A stretch of DNA of 34,850 nucleotides from Verrucomicrobiota bacterium. Its GTDB lineage: Bacteria; Verrucomicrobiota; Verrucomicrobiia; Opitutales; Opitutaceae. Below, piece by piece: positions 1 through 11,044 of this stretch. The DNA is taken from the NCBI GenBank assembly GCA_028293565.1, contig JAQGON010000009.1, positions 1 to 34,850 on the forward strand, written 5' to 3'. Position numbers and translations under genes: made by a program. The notes beneath the pieces were generated by a model, which saw only the letters and a program-made list of their open reading frames with translations, had not been told where the DNA came from and ran no database searches. The number at the start of each line of letters is the position of its first letter. Positions within the stretch are counted from its first letter, which is position 1.

Positions 1-2
1 TG

Positions 3-767
3 GGGGAGTGGTTCATGGAAAACGGCCAGGATGCGCTCATCGTGTACGACGATCTGTCCAAGCACGCGGTCGCCTACCGCCAGATTTAGCTCATCCTGAA
101 GAGTCAGTCCGGCCGCGAGGCTTACCCCGGTGACGTATTCTATCTTCACTCCCGCCTGCTCGACCGCCCGGCGCGCCTCGATCGCAAGCGTTCGCAGACG
201 GCGCTGCCGATCATCCAGACGCAGGCCGGCGACGTGTCGGCGTACATTCCGACGAACGTGATCTCGATCACCGACGGACAGATCTTCCTCGAAACCGATC
301 TTTTCAACCAGGGCATCCGTCCCGCGGTGTCGGTCGGCCTTTCCGTTTCGCGCGTCGGCTCGGCCGCGCAGATCAAGGCCACGAAACAGGTCGGCGGCAA
401 ACTCAAGGGCGAGCTCGCGCAGTTCCGGGAACTCGCCGCCTTCGCGCAATTCGGCTCCGACCTCGATGCCAAGACCAAGGCGCAGCTGGAACGCGGCGCC
501 CGCATCGTCGAGCTCTTCAAGCAGCCCGCCTTCAGCCCGGTGCCGATCGAACTCCAGGTCGCGATCCTCTTCGCGATGCAGAAGAATTTCTTCGACGCCA
601 TCGAAACCCGGAAGGTCGTCGCGGCCGCCGCCTCGCTCAAGGAATTCTTCACCACGCGGAAGGATCCGCTGCTCACCGAAATCCGCAACAAGGCGGCTCT
701 GGACAAGGACCTCGAAGCCAAGCTCCAGGCCGCCGCCGATGAGTGGAAGCCCACCTTTGTCGCGTAA
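3..767 (+). CDS. atpA: F0F1 ATP synthase subunit alpha, C-terminal part (5' truncated by the window; in-frame TAG at 87-89)
   Basis: One frame gives [52 protein letters not shown]...[41 protein letters not shown], typical alpha subunit; followed by atpG-atpD-atpC. Confidence 0.93.
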
Positions 768-828
768 GGACTGAAGCGTCGTCACCCTTCACCGAAACCG
801 CCGGCTTCACCTTCAGCCTTTCCTGAGC

Positions 829-1716
829 ATGCCCTCCACCCGCGACATCCGCCGGCGCATCAAGTCGGTCAAAAACACCCGCCAGATCACCAAGGCGATG
901 GAGTTGGTGGCCGCCTCGAAGATGAAAAAGGCGCAGCAGGCCGCGCTCGCCGGCCGGCCTTACGCCGACCTCATGGCCGAGATGCTCGCCGCGCTCGCCG
1001 ATCGCGTGGAGGAATCCCAGCACCCGTTTCTCGCGAAGCGGGAGGTCAAGGTCCGCGGCATCATCCTCATCACCTCCGACAAGGGTCTCTGCGGTCCGCT
1101 CAATTCCAATCTTTTCAAGGCCGTCACCGACATCAAGACCCCCGCGAAGTACGCCGTCATCGGCCGCAAGGGCGCCCAGTTCATCGCCCGCACCCGCCGT
1201 GAGCTGCTCGCCGATTTTCCGGCGAATGACCGCACCACGTTCACCGATATCCGCGTCGTCGCCGAATTCATGGTGAAGCAGTTCCTCAACGGAACCGTCG
1301 ATACCGTGGAAGTCATCTGGCCGCGTTTCCGCAACACCCTCGTCCAGGTGCCTACCGTGATGCCGCTGCTTCCGCTCACGAGCGTGAAGGACGTCATCGC
1401 CGAACTTCGCTCGCACACCGTCCCCGCCCCGGCCGCCGCACCCGCCTCGCCGGCGGCCGACAACCAGATGCTGTTCGAACCCGACGCCTCCTCCGTCCTG
1501 ACGTCGCTGCTCCCGCTCTATGTCAACCGCGAGGTTTTCCAGCATGCCCTCGATGCGAAGGCCTCCGAGCACAGCGCGCGCATGGTCGCGATGAAGACGG
1601 CCAAGGACAACGCGACCAAGCTGCTCGGCGACCTCACCCTCGAATACAACAAGGCCCGCCAGGCCGGCATCACCCAGGAAATCCTCGAGATCGCCGCCGC
1701 TCAGTTCGCGGCCTAG
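829..1716 (+). CDS. atpG: F0F1 ATP synthase subunit gamma
   Basis: MPSTRDIRRRIKSVKNTRQITKAMELVAASKMKKAQ start and YNKARQAGITQEILEI C-terminus. Confidence 0.97.
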   Translation: MPSTRDIRRRIKSVKNTRQITKAMELVAASKMKKAQQAALAGRPYADLMAEMLAALADRVEESQHPFLAKREVKVRGIILITSDKGLCGPLNSNLFKAVTDIKTPAKYAVIGRKGAQFIARTRRELLADFPANDRTTFTDIRVVAEFMVKQFLNGTVDTVEVIWPRFRNTLVQVPTVMPLLPLTSVKDVIAELRSHTVPAPAAAPASPAADNQMLFEPDASSVLTSLLPLYVNREVFQHALDAKASEHSARMVAMKTAKDNATKLLGDLTLEYNKARQAGITQEILEIAAAQFAA

Positions 1717-1727
1717 GCCAAGGAAAA

Positions 1728-3266
<1,539 letters not shown>

Positions 3267-3335
3267 AGAACCGAAGGGTCGACTCCGACCCGCCAAGCGA
3301 CCTCGACACAACCCGACTGAGAGCAGATTTTTCGT

Positions 3336-3367
3336 CAGCCCTTCAGCCTTCCAGCCCTTCAGCCTTT
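3336..3367 (+). repeat. Four tandem octamers CAGCCCTT/CAGCCTTC/CAGCCCTT/CAGCCTTT just upstream of atpC
   Basis: Direct reading; 6 nt upstream of the atpC ATG at 3374. Confidence 0.85.
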
Positions 3368-3373
3368 TTCCGC

Positions 3374-3781
3374 ATGCCGCTCACGCTTGAAATTGTCACC
3401 CCCGAGGCCCGGGTCTATTCGGACACCATCGAGACGGTTGTCATTCCCACCACGAGCGGCGAAGTCGGAATCCTGCCCGGCCACATCCCGCTCATCACCC
3501 AGATCGAGCACGGGGAACTGCGCGTGACGAAAGACGGCCAGACGCTGACCCTCGCCGTCAGCGGCGGCTTCGCCGAAGTCGAAGGCGACCGCGTGCGCGT
3601 CCTCGCAGAACACGCGATCACCGAGGAAAAGATCGACGAGCACGCCGTCGAGGCCGCCCTGCAACGCGCCGAACAGCAGCTGCGGGACGCGAAAGACATC
3701 GATCCCCAGCAGTACGAGCACCTGCAAAGTCTCGTGCGCTATTCCGGAGTCCAGCTCGCCGTCAAACGCCGCCGCCGCTGA
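3374..3781 (+). CDS. atpC: F0F1 ATP synthase subunit epsilon
   Basis: MPLTLEIVTPEARVYSDTIETVVIPTTSGEVGILPGHIPLIT; last gene of the atp cluster. Confidence 0.95.
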   Translation: MPLTLEIVTPEARVYSDTIETVVIPTTSGEVGILPGHIPLITQIEHGELRVTKDGQTLTLAVSGGFAEVEGDRVRVLAEHAITEEKIDEHAVEAALQRAEQQLRDAKDIDPQQYEHLQSLVRYSGVQLAVKRRRR

Positions 3782-3789
3782 CCCTCGCC

Positions 3790-3821
3790 GGCCCGGGCCG
3801 TCACGCCCGGGCCTTTATCTT
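3790..3821 (+). terminator. Rho-independent-like terminator of the atp operon
   Basis: Perfect 9-bp stem GGCCCGGGC-cgtcac-GCCCGGGCC followed by TTTATCTT. Confidence 0.8.
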
Positions 3822-3832
3822 GCACCGCTACT

Positions 3833-3845
3833 GAAACTGAGTCTC
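3833..3845. promoter_or_regulatory. Possible operator palindrome upstream of feoA
   Basis: GAaACT-g-AGTcTC, 13-nt dyad with one mismatched pair, about 11 nt upstream of the feoA start; no regulator assigned. Confidence 0.25.
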
Positions 3846-3855
3846 GTTCGATGTA

Positions 3856-4128
3856 ATGTCCGCCATGAGCTCAACGCACGAACCGTTTCGCCCCCAGCGC
3901 ATGCGGCTGACGGACCTCCCGGTCGGCGCTGCCGGGCGCGTCTGCCAGCTCGCGGGTGACGCCGAGGTCTGCCAGCGCCTCCGGGAAATGGGAATCGGCG
4001 AGACCACGATCATCGAAAAAATCTCCGGCCGCGGCACCTTGCTCTGCCAGGTCAGCAACACACGGATCGCGCTCAGCGAAGGCGCGGCACAGCATATCGT
4101 CATCGAGCTGGTCCGCTCGGCCCGGTGA
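3856..4128 (+). CDS. feoA: FeoA family ferrous iron transport protein (first copy)
   Basis: LTDLPVGAAGRVCQLAGDAEVCQRLREMGIGETTIIEKIS SH3-like FeoA pattern; upstream of feoB. Confidence 0.88.
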   Translation: MSAMSSTHEPFRPQRMRLTDLPVGAAGRVCQLAGDAEVCQRLREMGIGETTIIEKISGRGTLLCQVSNTRIALSEGAAQHIVIELVRSAR

Positions 4129-4134
4129 TCCCCC

Positions 4135-4377
4135 ATGGCCGCCGCGCTCGTCAAACTTTCCGAGCTTCCGGTCGGCGCGCAAGCCGTCGTGCGGGGATAC
4201 CCGCAGCAGAACCCCGCGTTCATCCGGCTGCGTGAAATGGGCCTGATCGTCGGCACCCCCATCACGCTGGTCCGCACCGCGCCACTCGGCGATCCGCTGG
4301 AAATCAAGTTGCGGGGATATCATCTCTCGCTGCGGAAATCCGACGCCGCGCACGTCATGGTCGAGCTTTCGCCCTGA
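4135..4377 (+). CDS. feoA: FeoA family ferrous iron transport protein (second copy)
   Basis: LSELPVGAQAVVRGYPQQNPAFIRLREMGLIVGTPITLVRTAPLGDPLEIKLRGYHLSLRKSDAAHVMV, canonical FeoA. Confidence 0.92.
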   Translation: MAAALVKLSELPVGAQAVVRGYPQQNPAFIRLREMGLIVGTPITLVRTAPLGDPLEIKLRGYHLSLRKSDAAHVMVELSP

Positions 4378-4379
4378 AC

Positions 4380-6503
4380 ATGGCTCTCCCCGCCCATTTT
4401 TCCTCCGCGCCCGGCGCCTCGCATCCGCGCACTCCGACCTACGCGCTGGTTGGCAATCCGAACTGCGGCAAGAGCACGCTCTTCAACGCGCTCACGGGAC
4501 TGAAACAGAAGGTGGGCAACTATCCGGGAGTGACGGTGGAGAAAAAAATCGGCGTCACCTATTCCCAGCACGGACAGCCCGTCACCGTCATCGATCTTCC
4601 CGGCGCGTACTCCCTCGCGGCGCGGTCGCCGGACGAGGCGGTGACCCGTGACGTGCTCCTCGGCCGGCGCGGCGACACCCCGCAGCCCGACCGCATCCTG
4701 TGCATTGTCGACGCGACGAACCTCGAGCGAAATCTCTATCTGGTTCACCAGATCCTCGATCTGGGCCGCCCGGTGATTCTCGTCCTGAACATGATGGACC
4801 TCGCCGCCCGCGCCGGCCTGAACATCCGCGTCGCCCGCCTCGAAAAGGAGCTCGGCATCCCGGTGATCGCCTGCGAGGCCGTCAACGGCCGCGGTCTCGT
4901 CGAGCTTCGCGTCGCCATGAGCCGGTCCGACCTTCCGCTCGCGCGCCACGCGTGGGATGTGCCGGGGCCGATCGCCCCGGCCGTTTCGGAACTTGCGGCC
5001 TCGCTCCATGAAAATGACCGGAAGCCGCCGCTGATCGCGCGCGCCGAAGCGCTGCTGCTGCTGACCGACCAGGATTCCGTGCGCGTCGCGGGCTCGACGC
5101 CGCTCAGCCCCCGCACCACGGAAATTCTTCGCGGCTGGCAGCGGCGCTGGGCCGGCGAGGGGACCGACTGGGCGGGCACGCTCGTCAATTCGCGCTACGA
5201 GGCCATCGGCGAGCTCGCGAACCAGGTCGTGCTGCGTTCCGGGACGACCGGGCCAACCGTCTCCGACCAGATCGACGCGGTGGTCACGCATCCCGTCTGG
5301 GGCTGGGTGATTCTCGGCTCGGTCATGACGCTCCTGTTCGTCAGCATCTTCACCCTCGCAGAGGTGCCGATGAACTGGATCGACGACCGCATGGCCGCGC
5401 TCGCCGACGGGGTGAAAAGCGCCATGGCGCCCGGAGACCTGCGCAATCTCATCACCGACGGTGCGATCGCCGGGGTGGGAGGGGTGGTGAAATTCCTCCC
5501 GCAGATCCTGATTCTTTTCTTCTTCATCGGCCTCCTCGAAAGCACGGGCTACATGGCGCGCGCGGCGTTCATCATGGACCGCCTGATGAGCCGCGTCGGC
5601 CTGAATGGGAAAAGCTTCATTCCGCTCCTGAGCTCCTACGCCTGCGCAATCCCGGGCATCATGGCCACGCGGACGATCGAGGAGCCGAAGGACCGTCTCG
5701 CCACCATCCTCGTCGCGCCGCTGATGAGCTGTTCGGCGCGGCTGCCCGTCTATCTGCTGATGATCGCGGCGCTGCTCCCGGCGGACCGCGTCGCGCTCGG
5801 GACCAAGGTTGGAATCATGCTGCTCATGTACATGCTGGGCACGTTCGGCGCGTTCGGCTTTGCCTGGCTGTTCAAGCGCACGCTGCTCAAGGGCGCGCCG
5901 CCGATGATGATCATGGAGCTGCCGCCTTACCGGCTCCCCGGACTGAAGGACGTCGTGCTCCACATGGTCGAGCGCGCGTGGATTTTCCTGCGCCGCGCCG
6001 GGACCGTCATCCTCGGGATCAGCATCATCCTCTGGTTTCTCACCGCCTATCCGAAGGCCCCGTCCGGCGCATCGCCGACCGAGCAGCTCGCGCAGAGCTT
6101 CGCCGGCCGCGCCGGCCACACGCTGGAGCCCATGATCCGGCCCCTCGGGTTCGACTGGCAGATCGGAATCGGATTGATCACCTCGTTCGCCGCGCGCGAG
6201 GTGTTTGTCTCGACCATGAGCGTCGTCTTCAACGCCGAGTCTCCGGACGGAAACACCGCTCCGCTCCGGGAGGCGCTCGTCGCGGCGCGCTGGCCGGATG
6301 GACGGCCGCTGTTCACGCCCCTGGTGTGTTTCACGCTGATGATCTTCTATGTCTTCGCGATGCAGTGCATGAGCACGGTCGCCGTCGTGCGCCGGGAAAC
6401 CAATGGCTGGAAATGGCCCATCTTCCAAACGCTCTACATGACTGGCACCGCGTGGATTCTTTCGTTGATTGTCTACCAGGCCGGCCGCGCGCTCGGCTTC
6501 TGA
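4380..6503 (+). CDS. feoB: Ferrous iron transporter B
   Basis: GTPase motifs GNPNCGKST, DLPGAYSL, NMMD; Gate-type membrane domains; follows feoA. Confidence 0.97.
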   Translation: MALPAHFSSAPGASHPRTPTYALVGNPNCGKSTLFNALTGLKQKVGNYPGVTVEKKIGVTYSQHGQPVTVIDLPGAYSLAARSPDEAVTRDVLLGRRGDTPQPDRILCIVDATNLERNLYLVHQILDLGRPVILVLNMMDLAARAGLNIRVARLEKELGIPVIACEAVNGRGLVELRVAMSRSDLPLARHAWDVPGPIAPAVSELAASLHENDRKPPLIARAEALLLLTDQDSVRVAGSTPLSPRTTEILRGWQRRWAGEGTDWAGTLVNSRYEAIGELANQVVLRSGTTGPTVSDQIDAVVTHPVWGWVILGSVMTLLFVSIFTLAEVPMNWIDDRMAALADGVKSAMAPGDLRNLITDGAIAGVGGVVKFLPQILILFFFIGLLESTGYMARAAFIMDRLMSRVGLNGKSFIPLLSSYACAIPGIMATRTIEEPKDRLATILVAPLMSCSARLPVYLLMIAALLPADRVALGTKVGIMLLMYMLGTFGAFGFAWLFKRTLLKGAPPMMIMELPPYRLPGLKDVVLHMVERAWIFLRRAGTVILGISIILWFLTAYPKAPSGASPTEQLAQSFAGRAGHTLEPMIRPLGFDWQIGIGLITSFAAREVFVSTMSVVFNAESPDGNTAPLREALVAARWPDGRPLFTPLVCFTLMIFYVFAMQCMSTVAVVRRETNGWKWPIFQTLYMTGTAWILSLIVYQAGRALGF

Positions 6504-6504
6504 T

Positions 6505-6669
6505 ATGAGCCCGGAAATCCAGACCATCGTCGCCCTCGCCCTCGTCGCGCTCGCCGCCACGTGGCTGGTGTGGCGCGGGTTCGCCCGGCGAAAGAAGGCG
6601 GGATGCGGCGGCGATTGCGGATGTCCCGCTTCGGAGATCAAAACGTCCGCGGCCAAACTGCCGCGGTAG
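6505..6669 (+). CDS. FeoB-associated Cys-rich small membrane protein
   Basis: [46 protein letters not shown]: one TM helix plus a CxxxCxC motif, directly after feoB. Confidence 0.8.
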   Translation: MSPEIQTIVALALVALAATWLVWRGFARRKKAGCGGDCGCPASEIKTSAAKLPR

Positions 6670-6675
6670 CGGCAG
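6658..6675 (+). terminator. Hairpin overlapping the stop codon of the Cys-rich protein gene
   Basis: CTGCCGC-ggta-GCGGCAG, perfect 7-bp stem, no T-tract. Confidence 0.35.
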
Positions 6676-6745
6676 CGGCTTCATCGCCGCGCGGTCCCGC
6701 GTTTCCCGATTGCGCGTCGGCTCACGCGGATTACCTTCGGGCGTC

Positions 6746-8083
6746 ATGCGTTTCCACCCCGTTCGTCACGCGACGCTGGCCGCGGGTTTCGCCCTCGCCG
6801 CCTTCAGTCAGGAGAAGCCCCTCGCGATCTCGGGCGCGCAAATCATCCCGATCTCAGGCGAGCCGATCCCCCGCGGCGTCCTCGTGGTCCAGCACGGCAG
6901 GATTCTTGCCGTCGGCCCCGCGGATGCCGTGAAGATCCCGGCGGATGCCGACGTCATCGATGCCTCCGGCAAAATCCTCATGCCGGGTCTCGTCGACTCC
7001 CACAGCCACATCGGCGCGGGCACCGGCGGCGACGGCTCCGCTCCGATTCAACCCGACGCCCGCGTGCTCGATTCCCTCGACGTGCGCGACTCGTCGATTC
7101 AAAAAGCCCGCGCCGGCGGCATCACCTCCGTCAATGTGATGCCCGGCTCCGGCCACCTCATCAGCGGCCAGACCCTCTACCTGAAGCTGCGCGAGGCGCG
7201 GACGATTGACGACCTCCTGATCAAGCTTCCCGACGGCACCAACGCCGGCGGGCTCAAGATGGCCAACGGCACCAATTCGATCAGAGCCGCGCCCTTCCCG
7301 GGCACGCGCGCCAAATCCGCCGCCCTCGTTCGCGAGCAGTACATCAAGGCCCAGGAATACCGGGACAAGATCAGGCGCGCGAACGGCGATGCCGAAAAAA
7401 TGCCGCCGCGCGACCTCGCGCTCGAGGAGCTCGTCGAAGTCCTCGACGGCAAGCGCATCGTCCAGAACCATACCCATCGCCACGACGACATTCTCACCGT
7501 GCTGCGCCTGTCCAGGGAGTTCGGCTTCAAGGTCGTCCTGCACCACGTCAGCGAGGGCTGGAAGGTCGCCGATGAGATCGCCGCGGCCCGCGTCGCCTGC
7601 TCCGTGATCATGATCGATTCTCCGGGCGGCAAGCTCGAGACGCGCGACGCCGACTGGCGCACGCCCGCGATCCTCGAGAAAGCCGGCGTCCTGGTCGGGT
7701 TTCACACCGACGATCCCATCTGCGATTCGCGTCGTTTCCTGCGCTCGGCCGGGCTGGCCGTGCGCGCCGGCATGACGCGCAAGGGCGCGCTCGAGGCCAT
7801 GACGATCGCCAACGCGAAAATCCTCGGCCTCGAAACCCGGGTCGGCTCCCTCGAGTCCGGCAAGGATGCGGACTTCATCCTTCTCTCCGCCGACCCGCTG
7901 AGCGTTTATGCGCATGTCGAGCAAACCTGGGTCGAAGGCCGAAAGGTCTTCGATCTCTCGAACCCGCAGGATCACCTCTACGCGGCAGGCGGTGCCGGGG
8001 CAGGGGATTCCCGGCGCGCCCATCTCTGCTGCTTCACCAGCGCCTGGGACCTGATCGCCGCCGCCAACGAAGGGAACCAATGA
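6746..8083 (+). CDS. Amidohydrolase family protein, secreted or lipid-anchored-like N-terminus, intact metal-site motifs
   Basis: [11 protein letters not shown] (HxH), [39 protein letters not shown]. Confidence 0.9.
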   Translation: MRFHPVRHATLAAGFALAAFSQEKPLAISGAQIIPISGEPIPRGVLVVQHGRILAVGPADAVKIPADADVIDASGKILMPGLVDSHSHIGAGTGGDGSAPIQPDARVLDSLDVRDSSIQKARAGGITSVNVMPGSGHLISGQTLYLKLREARTIDDLLIKLPDGTNAGGLKMANGTNSIRAAPFPGTRAKSAALVREQYIKAQEYRDKIRRANGDAEKMPPRDLALEELVEVLDGKRIVQNHTHRHDDILTVLRLSREFGFKVVLHHVSEGWKVADEIAAARVACSVIMIDSPGGKLETRDADWRTPAILEKAGVLVGFHTDDPICDSRRFLRSAGLAVRAGMTRKGALEAMTIANAKILGLETRVGSLESGKDADFILLSADPLSVYAHVEQTWVEGRKVFDLSNPQDHLYAAGGAGAGDSRRAHLCCFTSAWDLIAAANEGNQ

Positions 8084-9333
8084 AAAACGCCCGGCGAATT
8101 TTTTCGTTTCTGCTCCTCGGTGCGGCAGCCCTCCCGCTGCGCGCGGCGAACCTCGCGATTGTCGGCGAGACCGTTCACACGATGGCCGGCGCGGCCTTGA
8201 AGAATGGCGTCGTCCTCATCCGCGACGGGAAAATCGAGGCCGTCGGTCCGGCCGGCTCGGTCCGCATCCCGGATGACTACCGCGTCCTCAAGGCTGCAGT
8301 CGTCACTCCCGGCCTGATCGATGCGCATGCGACGGTCGGCCTCTCGGGCGTGCTCAATCAGGCGCAGGATCAGGACATGTGGGAAAAATCCTCCCCCATG
8401 CAGCCCGAGCTGCGCGCGATCGACGCCTACAACGCCAAGGACCCCCTCGTCGCGTGGGTCCGCTCCTTCGGCGTCACGACCGTCAACACCGGCCACGCCC
8501 CGACCGCCCTCATCTCCGGCCAGACGATGATCGTCAAGACCCAGGGCCGCACCGCGGACCAGGACGTGATCAATCCTGCCGCCATGACCTCCGTGACGCT
8601 CGGGCGAAATGGTCTCACCGTCGCCGAAGGCGCTCCCGGCACCGGCGGCCCCTCTGCCACCAAGCCGCCAGGCACGCGCGCCAAGGCGATCGCGATGCTG
8701 CGCGCCGATTTCATCAAGGCGCGCGAATACGCGCAGAAACGCGAAGCCAAGGACGAATCCAAGCGCCCCGGCCGCGACCTTCACCTCGAGGTTCTCCTCC
8801 GCGCGCTGGATGGCAGCCAACCCCTCCTCGTCACGGTGAACCGCCAGCAGGACATCATCTCCGCGCTCCGGTTCGCGCAGGAATTCAAACTGAAGCTCGT
8901 CCTCGACGGCTGCGCCGATGCGCCGATGGTCCTCGATGCGATCAAGGCCAGCGGGTTCCCGGTCGTGGTCCATCCGACGATGCAGCGTTCCTATGAGGAC
9001 ATGGAAAACCTCAGCATCGAAACCGCCGGCCGGCTTCACGCGGCGGGCATTCCGATCGCGCTCCAGAGCAGCTACGAAGCCTACGTCCCGAAGACCCGCG
9101 TCGTTTTGTTCGAGGCCGCGATCGCCGCGGCCAACGGCCTCGGCTTCGAACCGGCCCTCGCGAGCGTCACCGTCGACGCCGCCCGCCTCCTCGGCATCGG
9201 CGACCGCACCGGTTCGCTCGAGCGCGGCAAGGATGCGGACGTGGCCCTGTATGACGGCGATCCCTTCGAATACACGGCGCATTGCGTCGGCACCGTGATC
9301 AACGGCGAGGTCTTCGCCGACGGCCCGCACTGA
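8080..9333 (+). CDS. Amidohydrolase-like paralog with degenerate metal-binding site
   Basis: Signal-peptide-like [66 protein letters not shown]; 4-nt ATGA overlap with upstream gene. Confidence 0.88.
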   Translation: MKNARRIFSFLLLGAAALPLRAANLAIVGETVHTMAGAALKNGVVLIRDGKIEAVGPAGSVRIPDDYRVLKAAVVTPGLIDAHATVGLSGVLNQAQDQDMWEKSSPMQPELRAIDAYNAKDPLVAWVRSFGVTTVNTGHAPTALISGQTMIVKTQGRTADQDVINPAAMTSVTLGRNGLTVAEGAPGTGGPSATKPPGTRAKAIAMLRADFIKAREYAQKREAKDESKRPGRDLHLEVLLRALDGSQPLLVTVNRQQDIISALRFAQEFKLKLVLDGCADAPMVLDAIKASGFPVVVHPTMQRSYEDMENLSIETAGRLHAAGIPIALQSSYEAYVPKTRVVLFEAAIAAANGLGFEPALASVTVDAARLLGIGDRTGSLERGKDADVALYDGDPFEYTAHCVGTVINGEVFADGPH

Positions 9334-9339
9334 ACCGCC

Positions 9340-10125
9340 ATGGAAGTCATGATTCGCAAGGACGCGGAAACCGGCTGTCTCCTCGGCGCCAAGATCATCG
9401 CTCGGCTCGTGCGCGAAAAACCCGCCAGCGTGCTCGGGCTGGCCACGGGGCGCACCTCCCTGCGCCTGTACCAGGAACTGATCCGCCTGCATCGCGACGA
9501 GGGCCTGGATTTCAGCCGGGTGACGACGTTCAACCTTGACGAATATGTCGGCCTCCCGGCGTCGCACGACCAGTCCTACCGGTATTTCATGCGGGAGAAT
9601 TTTTTCCAGCACATCAACGTCGACCAGAAGCGCACGCACGTCCCGGACGGCACCGCGCCCGACCTTCACGCCGAGTGCCGGGCCTACGAGGAGCGTATTA
9701 CCGCGGCCGGCGGCATCGATCTCCAGCTGCTCGGCCTCGGGCGCAACGGCCACATCGGGTTCAACGAGCCCTCCGGCTCGCTGCGCTCCCGGACGTGGAT
9801 CAAGATTCTCTCCGAGCAGACGCTCGAGGACAACAGCGACGTCTTCGGCTCCCGTTCCGACATGCCGCACCACGCAATCACGATGGGCATCGGCACGATC
9901 CTGGACGCGCGCCGGTGCCTGCTGCTCGCCTTCGGCCCCCCGAAGACCCGCGCGGTGGAGCGGATGATCGAAGGTCCTCTCGCCGCCATCTGTCCGGCCT
10001 CGGCGCTGCAGCTTCACCCCCGGGCCACGGTGATTGTCGACGAAGCCTCCGCCTCCGCCCTCCAGTACGTCGATCACTACCGCTGGATCGATACGAACAA
10101 ACTTTCCTGGCAGCGGTACGATTGA
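9340..10125 (+). CDS. nagB: Glucosamine-6-phosphate deaminase
   Basis: LGLATGRTSLRLYQEL, TTFNLDEYVGLPASHDQSYRYFM, LGLGRNGHIGFNEP. Confidence 0.95.
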   Translation: MEVMIRKDAETGCLLGAKIIARLVREKPASVLGLATGRTSLRLYQELIRLHRDEGLDFSRVTTFNLDEYVGLPASHDQSYRYFMRENFFQHINVDQKRTHVPDGTAPDLHAECRAYEERITAAGGIDLQLLGLGRNGHIGFNEPSGSLRSRTWIKILSEQTLEDNSDVFGSRSDMPHHAITMGIGTILDARRCLLLAFGPPKTRAVERMIEGPLAAICPASALQLHPRATVIVDEASASALQYVDHYRWIDTNKLSWQRYD

Positions 10126-10158
10126 AGCGAGCCATGTCGACGGATCATTTCCGATCCG

Positions 10159-10328
10159 TTTGAACAGAAGCTAACGGAGCGAACAAAGCGCTGTCCGTCG
10201 GACGAGCCCAGGTTGCAAGCTGGGTTTGGTTCGGAGAGCGGCAGAAATCCAAAAGACATAGAGTCTGCCTGCAACCTCGGCGCCGCGAACGGACAGCGCT
10301 TCGTTGCCTTCGTTACCTTCTGTTCAAA
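10159..10328. repeat. Long nested inverted-repeat element (9-nt periodic arms) at the nagB/queE convergent junction
   Basis: Left arm 10159-10198 vs reverse complement of 10289-10328: 35/40 identical; nested stems AGGTTGCA/TGCAACCT and GGCAGA/TCTGCC. Confidence 0.85.
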
Positions 10329-10341
10329 ATCCGAATCTGCC

Positions 10342-11034
10342 TCAGGTGCCGCGCCGGTTGCCGTAAAGCTCGAGGTGCAGGCGGTGCGCGTAACGGTAGC
10401 CGCGCGCCTTGCACAGCTCCGCCAGCCAGCCGGACCGCTCGCGGATCGCTTCCACCGTCACGCCCTCTGGCATCAGGAGCACGCGGTCGCGCGGAATCTC
10501 GAGCTTCAGCGTCGCGAGCATCCCCTCGAGTTCGTCGACGTCCGCCGGCTGGGTGACGACAAACTTGAACTGATAGTCGCCGCGCTCGACCCAGGCTCTC
10601 ACCACTGGCGGCTGCCAACGTGTGCTCTCGTGTTTCTTGCGCCACGTCACGCTGAGCCGCGAGTCGGGCGCCGAGTTCAGCAGCTTGGGGGAAAGCGACG
10701 CCAGGTCGCAGGCGATTCCCTCGGGCGCCACGGTGGCCGCCGTCTCGATCGTAAGATGATGGCCGAGTTCCCCGATCGCCTTCGCCAGCGCATGCACCTC
10801 CTTCGCGATCATTGGCTCGCCCCCGGTGAGCACGACGTGGCGCGCCGGGTGCCTTTCGATTTCCCGGAGGATCTCCGGGATCGCCATCGCGGTCCCTTCC
10901 GGATTCCACGAGGCATACGGCGTGTCGCACCAGTTGCACCGGAGATTGCAGCCGCTCGTCCGCACAAAGACCGAGGGAACGCCGGTCAGCATGCCCTCGC
11001 CCTGGATTGAATAAAATATCTCGGAGATCAGCAT
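10342..11034 (-). CDS. queE: 7-carboxy-7-deazaguanine synthase (radical SAM)
   Basis: MLISEIFYSIQGEGMLTGVPSVFVRTSGCNLRCNWCDTPYASW; CxxxCxxC. Confidence 0.93.
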   Translation of the reverse strand: MLISEIFYSIQGEGMLTGVPSVFVRTSGCNLRCNWCDTPYASWNPEGTAMAIPEILREIERHPARHVVLTGGEPMIAKEVHALAKAIGELGHHLTIETAATVAPEGIACDLASLSPKLLNSAPDSRLSVTWRKKHESTRWQPPVVRAWVERGDYQFKFVVTQPADVDELEGMLATLKLEIPRDRVLLMPEGVTVEAIRERSGWLAELCKARGYRYAHRLHLELYGNRRGT

Positions 11035-11044
11035 GGTTCCCGAT

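Noticed and set aside
4320-6656. Long antisense ORF opposite feoB (778 aa), and similar ones at 673-1773, 1791-3311, 6854-8080, 7978-10077, 13704-15719, 19683-22178, 29351-30697
   Set aside because: Low-complexity Arg/Gly/Asp/His-rich translations opposite well-recognised genes; typical shadow ORFs of high-GC DNA.
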